A stretch of DNA of 9,242 nucleotides from CAYSHJ01 sp964589725 (GTDB taxonomy: Bacteria > Planctomycetota > Planctomycetia > Planctomycetales > Planctomycetaceae). Position 1 is the first letter of the stretch; each line of letters opens with the position of its first letter. Positions 5,978 to 9,242 of this stretch are shown here, in pieces. The notes below the pieces were generated by a model. It did no database searches. It saw only the letters and a list, made by a program, of their open reading frames with translations, and was not told the DNA's origin. The stretch covers positions 1 through 9,242 of the forward strand of contig CAZPUJ010000490.1 of assembly GCA_964589725.1 (NCBI GenBank), in the 5' to 3' direction. The position numbers were made by a program, and so were the translations under genes.

Positions 5978-6223
5978 GATTGTCTCCTTGATGAGCTAGT
6001 TAGCTGCGTCCGTGAATTGAGAGGCATCGCACGCCTCATGCCAGGACTGATCCGCGAGCGGGCAGTTAGTTACAACGTTTCTTGAGAAAGTAACCCGAAC
6101 CGTGAGCGATGGAGCACTTCTCACGGAACGCAAGACACAGCATCTTTCGGGACACCCGCCCTCGCTCACCCTTCGGGTTTACAAATCGCAATCGCCCGCT
6201 CCGCAGGCTGCTCAAACGCGAAC

Positions 6224-6264
6224 GGCGTGCGAATCCGGACAGCTCTGGTCCGGTTCCGCACGCC
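6224..6264 (-). terminator. Long hairpin downstream of the anti-sigma gene
   Basis: On the minus strand GGCGTGCG-GAA-CCGGAC pairs with GTCCGG-ATT-CGCACGCC around a 7-base loop CAGAGCT. The stem is about 17 pairs with one mismatch and one G-T pair. It lies about 30 bases after the anti-sigma stop at 6293. No T-run follows, so it could be a Rho-independent-like terminator without a tract, an mRNA-stabilising end, or a repeat element. Confidence 0.4.
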
Positions 6265-6272
6265 ATTCTCGG

Positions 6273-6289
6273 CATTGCCAGAGGCAATG
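6273..6289 (-). terminator. Short perfect hairpin directly after the anti-sigma stop
   Basis: CATTGCC (6273-6279) and GGCAATG (6283-6289) are perfect 7-bp arms around a 3-base loop, starting 4 bases after the end of the anti-sigma gene. It stands in tandem with the longer hairpin at 6224-6264. A terminator or 3'-end stabiliser is likely; there is no T-tract. Confidence 0.35.
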
Positions 6290-6292
6290 AGT

Positions 6293-6547
6293 TCAGCCCT
6301 TTCGAGGTGGCCTGTATTTCGTCTCCCAACGCTGCCGTAACGACTCCTTGAGCTGCTGCTGAAATTCAGCCGGAAGTGGATACGGCTCCCCTGCTTGGTA
6401 GAGGCTGATCGTCTTGCGGATGTTGTCCACGACAACTTGGCACGGATTGCAGTCGGCCAGATGTTCGGCGAATTTCTCGCAGGCGTCGGTCAATCGCTCG
6501 CCATCAACGTAGTCGTTCAACGCGGCCAGGAGTTCTTCGCAAGTCAT
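6293..6547 (-). CDS. Zinc-finger anti-sigma factor (zf-HC2 type), 84 aa
   Basis: The small protein MTCEELLAALNDYVDGE has the ZAS motif HLADCNPC: H29, C33 and C36 in H-x3-C-x2-C spacing, which binds zinc in this family. It has no membrane helix, so it is a soluble anti-sigma factor with a basic C-terminal tail (RQRWETKYRPPRKG). It follows the ECF sigma gene by 78 bases on the same strand, with GAGGGA about 8 bases before its ATG, the classic sigma/anti-sigma pair. Family members hold their sigma factor inactive until oxidation of the zinc cysteines or another signal releases it. With a sulfide/persulfide cluster next door, a thiol-redox signal is an attractive inference but unproven. Confidence 0.82.
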   Translation of the reverse strand: MTCEELLAALNDYVDGERLTDACEKFAEHLADCNPCQVVVDNIRKTISLYQAGEPYPLPAEFQQQLKESLRQRWETKYRPPRKG

Positions 6548-6625
6548 GGCGCTGTCCCTCAGTCTTCAATTGATCCACGAGTTGGTTCGACGTTACTCGA
6601 AAAATGGGTCGCCAGAGAAAAAAGG

Positions 6626-7309
6626 TCAGCCATCGTGGTCGTGGCTGGGGAACATCCGCGTGGCTTCGTTCCCCAACGCGCGAGTGAGCCGTTCTCGTAG
6701 ATCGAGCCGTGCCCGCAGCAAACGCACTTTGACATTGGATTCCGTCAAACCGAGTGTCTCGGCCGTCTCTTTGACGGACAGCCCTTCGACATCCCGCAGC
6801 ACGAAAACCACCCGATACTTGTCCGGCAACTCATCGAGGGTCGATTCGATCAACTGTCGCACTTCCTGCTGCTGAGCTAGTCGAACCGGCTCATCCCGCC
6901 ACTGTGCGATGAACTCCGGATGCGGCAACGCGGCGTAGCTGTCGTCCCCATTCTCAGATCGGGTGTCGATCGACACTGTCGGCAACCCGCGCCGCTTGCG
7001 AAGCACCTTGAGTGCATGATTGGTCGCGATCCGCAGAATCCAGGTCGCGACGCTCGACTCCTCCCGAAAATCGCCAAGATGATCCAGGACGCTCAAGAAC
7101 GTCTGCTGCGTGACATCTTCGGCATCATGCTGGTTCCCCACGATTCGCCGAGCGGTCGCAAAAACGCGCCTCTGAAATCGCTCGACTAAGGCGGAGAACG
7201 AATCGAAGTCTCCGCCACTCGCTTGCCGTAGCAACGCGATGTCGTCTGGCGCAGGCAATGTAATGCCACGGTTCAGGTCCACTTCTGGTGGGAGTCGTGT
7301 TTTGGGCAT
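6626..7309 (-). CDS. ECF-type RNA polymerase sigma factor
   Basis: About 227 residues from the ATG at 7309 (MPKTRLPPE); an ATG at 7321 is equally possible and neither has a strong ribosome binding site. Region 2 spans about residues 35-105: VERFQRRVFATARRIVG, AEDVTQQTFL (core binding) and WILRIATNHALKVLRKR (-10 recognition). Region 4 spans about 149-211: LPDKYRVVFVLRDVEGLSVK and ETAETLGLTESNVKVRLLRA, a helix-turn-helix for the -35. There is no region 1 or 3, so it is an ECF (group 4) factor. Upstream, the frame continues without a stop into the C-terminal end of a nicotinate phosphoribosyltransferase. The true start is therefore uncertain, and a fusion product starting at a GTG at 7582 is formally possible. 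It is paired with the anti-sigma gene that follows. Confidence 0.88.
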   Translation of the reverse strand: MPKTRLPPEVDLNRGITLPAPDDIALLRQASGGDFDSFSALVERFQRRVFATARRIVGNQHDAEDVTQQTFLSVLDHLGDFREESSVATWILRIATNHALKVLRKRRGLPTVSIDTRSENGDDSYAALPHPEFIAQWRDEPVRLAQQQEVRQLIESTLDELPDKYRVVFVLRDVEGLSVKETAETLGLTESNVKVRLLRARLDLRERLTRALGNEATRMFPSHDHDG

Positions 7310-8145
7310 GTGTCGGTCCATCTGAGCTGCGAGATCGTGGAGTGAGGAGCTAATCCGCACCTCATACTGCGGCTCTGCCGTGTCCAAAGCTCGCAAGGAA
7401 GCCGGCAGCGCTGCGAGTTGTTCGGTGGACCGTTGTCGAATCGCCGCGAGCGACTCGCTGACTTGGACTCGACATCCGTTGCGCATCGCGGGGCCGAGCA
7501 GTGGCTGTCCTGGTTCCGGCGATGATTCTAGCGAGACATGATCGCGAACGATGCGGCCGGCCGGATTGGACTCGCGAAACACTTGTTTGCGGCCGGGCCA
7601 GGTGGCTTTACCTTCGGAAGTCTTGCGCCGCGGTTGGCGAGTAATCCGGCTTCGGCTCCATGAGCGCGGCGCATGCCGAAATCGACCAACCCTTGTTCCG
7701 GCGCAACGAGCACGCAGCGCGCGGCCTTCGACGCGATGAGCGTCTGGAACTGCAACAGGTTGATGATCCGCGTTTCGACCAGTTGGGCTTCCGGCATCGG
7801 AGCCGTCACCCGCAGAATCGGCTCGTTGGGGAAAAACACCGTCCCTTCCGGCATCGCGTGGACGTCGCCGGTAAATCGCAACTGCGAAAGGAACTGAAGG
7901 AATTCCGGCTGGAACCGACCCGTCTGCGCGAGCCAGTTCAATTCATCGGACTCGAAACGCAGCGACTCCAGACAATCCAGCACCTGCTCCAGCCCAGCCA
8001 CGATAAAGAAATTGCGACTGCTGGGAAACTTGCGGACGAAGAACTCGAACACGGCGACGTCGAACATGCGATGCCGGTGGTACGCCTGCAACATCGTGAG
8101 CTGATACAGATCGGTCAGCAGGACGCTCGGTTGAGGAAATCGCAT
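7310..8145 (-). pseudogene. pncB: Nicotinate phosphoribosyltransferase, middle deleted and ends out of frame
   Basis: The N-terminal part starts at ATG 8145 (AAAGG 7 bases before it): LLTDLYQLTMLQAYHRH, then about 170 residues to FGMRRAHGAEAGLLANRG. After about 7635 this frame turns into unrelated sequence and ends at 7528. In a second frame, from about 7635, the C-terminal part appears: SEGKATWPGRKQVFRES, RDHVSLE, GQPLLGPAMRNGCRV, then YEVRISSSLHDLAAQ. Family proteins of this type have about 430-480 residues; roughly residues 170-330, including most of the phosphoribosyl-binding core, are missing at one junction near 7630. The enzyme would make nicotinate mononucleotide from nicotinate and PRPP in NAD salvage. 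The stop codon is also gone, so the tail runs in frame into the sigma factor. It is clearly non-functional, unless the junction is an assembly error. Confidence 0.85.
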
Positions 8146-8156
8146 GTCACGGCCTT

Positions 8157-8305
8157 TCAGACAAGCCCTGCGCCCAGACGTTGCATCTCGCGGAGCGCCG
8201 CTTGGCCATACCCGGCAGAAAGTCGCTCTGCACGTCGATCAGGAGCAATGCATCTCCCGATCGCGGTCGCAACTCCGATGGCAATGAATTATCTGGCGAA
8301 CTCAT
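8157..8305 (-). pseudogene. pncA: Nicotinamidase (cysteine hydrolase family), internally deleted
   Basis: The ATG at 8305 overlaps the stop of the Hsp70 fragment (ATGA). The frame reads SGDALLLIDVQSDFLPG (residues 16-32), the start of isochorismatase-like nicotinamidases, where the Asp of LIDVQ-x-DF is the catalytic acid of the D-K-C triad. At about 8210 the frame leaves the family. In another frame, QAALREMQRLGAGLV and a TGA at 8159-8157 look like the normal C-terminal end. About 150 residues between, with the catalytic Lys and Cys, are absent. The remaining first frame ends after 52 codons at 8147, one base before the start of pncB. The two genes together would have converted nicotinamide to nicotinate and then to NaMN. 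Confidence 0.7.
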
Positions 8306-8457
8306 GGATCGGCTCCGCTGCGAATGGCGACGTAACTGGGAAATGCCTTGCTACCCAGACTGATCCGTTCGGAACCCGGAATGACCACCGGCCGCCCGCG
8401 GCGCAGAATCGCCGCCACCGAATTCGATGTCCCCAAATCAATGCCGATGATCGCCAT
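8302..8457 (-). pseudogene. Hsp70/DnaK-like protein, 51-codon N-terminal fragment
   Basis: The ORF starts MAIIGIDLGTSNSVAAI and continues RRGRPVVIPGSE and GSKAFPSYVAIRSGADP before TGA. GIDLGT-x-NS is the phosphate-1 loop of the Hsp70/actin ATPase fold, and RPVVIP and FPSYVA match the next strands of DnaK-like proteins. The family has about 550-640 residues, so less than a tenth remains. No clear Shine-Dalgarno precedes the ATG at 8457; the gene lies 40 bases after the response regulator. Its TGA overlaps the next ATG (ATGA), as between co-translated genes, which suggests that the end of the original gene was joined to its beginning by deletion. A 51-residue product could not fold as a chaperone. 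Confidence 0.7.
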
Positions 8458-8497
8458 GTCGATGGAGACGGAATTGGGACCAAAGGTTCTCCCGTAG

Positions 8498-8866
8498 TTA
8501 GCTGGAAATCTCGGCCAACAGAGACAAGAGCGGAGCGATGTTGAGCGGCTTCGGAATCACGCGTTTCATGCCGGCTTGCAGACATTCTACGGCTCGTGGA
8601 TGGTGTGGCTCCCCCGTGATGAGCACGGCGTTTGTCCCTGGAGACAATTTGTGGAGCGCTTGGAAGAGATCCAGTCCGTCCATTCCCGGCATCATCAAGT
8701 CCAGCAAGGCGAGGTCGAAACATCGCCGCCGCACTTTCTGCAGCGCTGTTGGACCATCGTGAGCTGTCTCCACGCGGTAGCCCAAGTCGGTGAAGACGTC
8801 CACGAGGTTCAGGCAGGTGTCCTCGTCATCATCGACGACCAATAGCGACGGGTGAGTTGGATCCAT
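8498..8866 (-). CDS. Single-domain response regulator (CheY-like receiver)
   Basis: The 122-residue protein has only a receiver domain. Visible are the acidic cluster in LLVVDDDEDT (D13/D14), the phosphoacceptor D56 in LALLDLMMPGMDG, T84 in VLITGE and K106 in VIPKPLN: all key residues are present. There is no output domain, so it acts by protein-protein contact or as a phosphorelay intermediate. The ATG at 8866 has GGGAG about 8 bases before it. No histidine kinase is in the window. It is the first gene of the group after a long hairpin-rich leader, ahead of the Hsp70 and NAD-salvage remnants. Confidence 0.92.
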   Translation of the reverse strand: MDPTHPSLLVVDDDEDTCLNLVDVFTDLGYRVETAHDGPTALQKVRRRCFDLALLDLMMPGMDGLDLFQALHKLSPGTNAVLITGEPHHPRAVECLQAGMKRVIPKPLNIAPLLSLLAEISS

Positions 8867-8921
8867 GGTGCAGAACTCCCTGAGGTCGTGGCTTCTTTGT
8901 GGCCCATGATACTGTCGGCAG

Positions 8922-8938
8922 GGACGCTGGCAGCGTCC
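8922..8938. repeat. Perfect palindromic hairpin in the response regulator leader
   Basis: GGACGCTG and CAGCGTCC are exact 8-base arms around a single G; as RNA it would fold with a loop of about five bases. It sits 56-72 bases before the ATG of the response regulator. It could be an operator, a leader hairpin or one copy of a dispersed repeat. Confidence 0.6.
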
Positions 8939-9037
8939 GCCACGTTAGCCAACGACGATGTTGGACCTGCCCAAGTTTTGTATGCGCTGGGTTAAGAGTG
9001 GGACTGATGGATTGACACGGGACAGGTTCCTGAGAAT

Positions 9038-9052
9038 CAGGCCGCAGGCCTG
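9038..9052. repeat. Small perfect hairpin CAGGCC-GCA-GGCCTG
   Basis: Six-base arms around a three-base loop, overlapping a second small stem CCTGA-GAA-TCAGG at 9029-9041. Only one of the two can form at a time. Function is unknown; chance is possible in GC-rich DNA. Confidence 0.4.
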
Positions 9053-9065
9053 GGGGATTGGCGGC

Positions 9066-9141
9066 GGGGGGCATTTTCCGCCGCGCGCAGTCCAGTCGGC
9101 TCGATTATTTCATAGACGGAGCGCGGCGGAAAATGCCCCCC
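9066..9141. repeat. Inverted repeat with 21-bp perfect arms, 34-base spacer
   Basis: The left arm 9066-9086 (G6, then CATTTTCCGCCGCGC) is the exact reverse complement of the right arm 9121-9141. Outside the arms, GGCGGC and GCCGCC continue the pairing imperfectly. The right arm runs into a C10 tract. The spacer 9087-9120 is unrelated sequence. The form resembles a miniature inverted-repeat or REP-like element rather than a terminator, though I see no target-site duplication. Confidence 0.75.
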
Positions 9142-9242
9142 CCCCGCCCGCCGCGAAAATCGTTGGCCCTGGAATGGTCACCTCTCGGTCATGCGGCGGC
9201 CTCGAAGTCGTTAGGTGAAACGTATGGTGATGAGCGTCAGAA

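Larger units (their letters stand above)
5978..6292 (-). promoter_or_regulatory. 315-bp intergenic region with hairpins before the sulfur cluster
   Basis: No gene is supported here. On the minus strand it must hold the end of the sigma/anti-sigma transcript and the promoter of the sulfur cluster. Visible structures are hairpins at 6273-6289 and 6224-6264, a 7-bp stem CCGTGAG/CTCACGG at 6100-6126, an imperfect palindrome at 6069-6094 (GTTAC outer arms with TTTCT-CA-AGAAA inside), and GAGGC/GCCTC at 6021-6037 in the probable 5' leader. No good sigma-70 -35/-10 pair is visible. The palindrome at 6069-6094 is the best operator candidate. Confidence 0.4.
8867..9242 (-). promoter_or_regulatory. 376-bp region without genes, rich in inverted repeats
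   Basis: I find no supported gene on either strand. The region holds the promoter or leader of the response regulator, though no clear -35/-10 pair can be named. It contains three hairpins listed separately (8922-8938, 9038-9052, 9066-9141) and a small CCTGA/TCAGG stem at 9029-9041. A C10 tract lies at 9136-9145. Confidence 0.5.

Noticed and set aside
6066..6329. 87-residue minus-strand ORF after the anti-sigma gene
   Set aside because: It overlaps the anti-sigma gene, runs through strong hairpins and shows no family motif; it is better explained as intergenic sequence.
7660..8544. 294-residue plus-strand ORF
   Set aside because: It is a shadow of the phosphoribosyltransferase, nicotinamidase and Hsp70 remnants, which have clear motifs on the minus strand.
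8958..9218. 86-residue plus-strand ORF
   Set aside because: It crosses both arms of a large inverted repeat and a C10 tract, and has no motif or ribosome binding site.

Overview
The window looks like a stretch of a planctomycete-type bacterial chromosome; I infer this and have not confirmed it. The signs are an ECF sigma factor followed by a small zinc-finger anti-sigma factor, a two-domain universal stress protein, high GC, and several near-perfect hairpin repeats between genes. Every gene I can support lies on the minus strand, so the map is best read from right (9242) to left (1). Long plus-strand ORFs are shadows of these genes. I see no tRNA, rRNA, CRISPR array or transposase gene.

Right part (9242-7310): a hairpin-rich leader is followed by an intact single-domain response regulator (8866-8498). 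Then come three damaged genes: an Hsp70/DnaK start that stops after 51 codons (8457-8302), a nicotinamidase reduced to its first ~30 codons plus a short tail in another frame (8305-8157), and a nicotinate phosphoribosyltransferase with both ends present but the middle missing and the ends out of frame (8145-7310). The last two would have formed a nicotinamide-to-NaMN salvage pair.

Centre right (7309-6293): an ECF sigma factor, read in frame with the tail of the damaged phosphoribosyltransferase, and its presumed anti-sigma factor with a HxxxCxxC zinc motif. Two strong hairpins follow.

Centre (5977-1825): a sulfide/persulfide cluster. It contains a rhodanese with two membrane helices, a metallo-beta-lactamase/double-rhodanese protein of the persulfide dioxygenase-like type, a tiny membrane protein, debris of an RND efflux system (adaptor and pump), a TauE/SafE exporter, and a sulfide:quinone oxidoreductase start with an in-frame amber codon. 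The logic would be sulfide oxidation to persulfide, persulfide handling by rhodanese and dioxygenase, and export of sulfite or a similar anion. The quinone-linked first enzyme is broken here.

Left part (1754-1): an intact tandem UspA protein, an unrecognised short ORF, the C-terminal end of a ZIP metal transporter, and the first eight codons of what looks like an RRM RNA-binding protein running off the left edge.

Two things deserve attention. First, the tiny membrane protein (29 codons to a UGA) has an open reading frame that continues 37 codons past the UGA, with a U-x4-C spacing and a hairpin at a SECIS-compatible distance, so it is a candidate selenoprotein. Second, at least five genes are reduced by internal deletion while neighbours are intact. 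This suggests deletion-driven erosion, or else a chimeric assembly.
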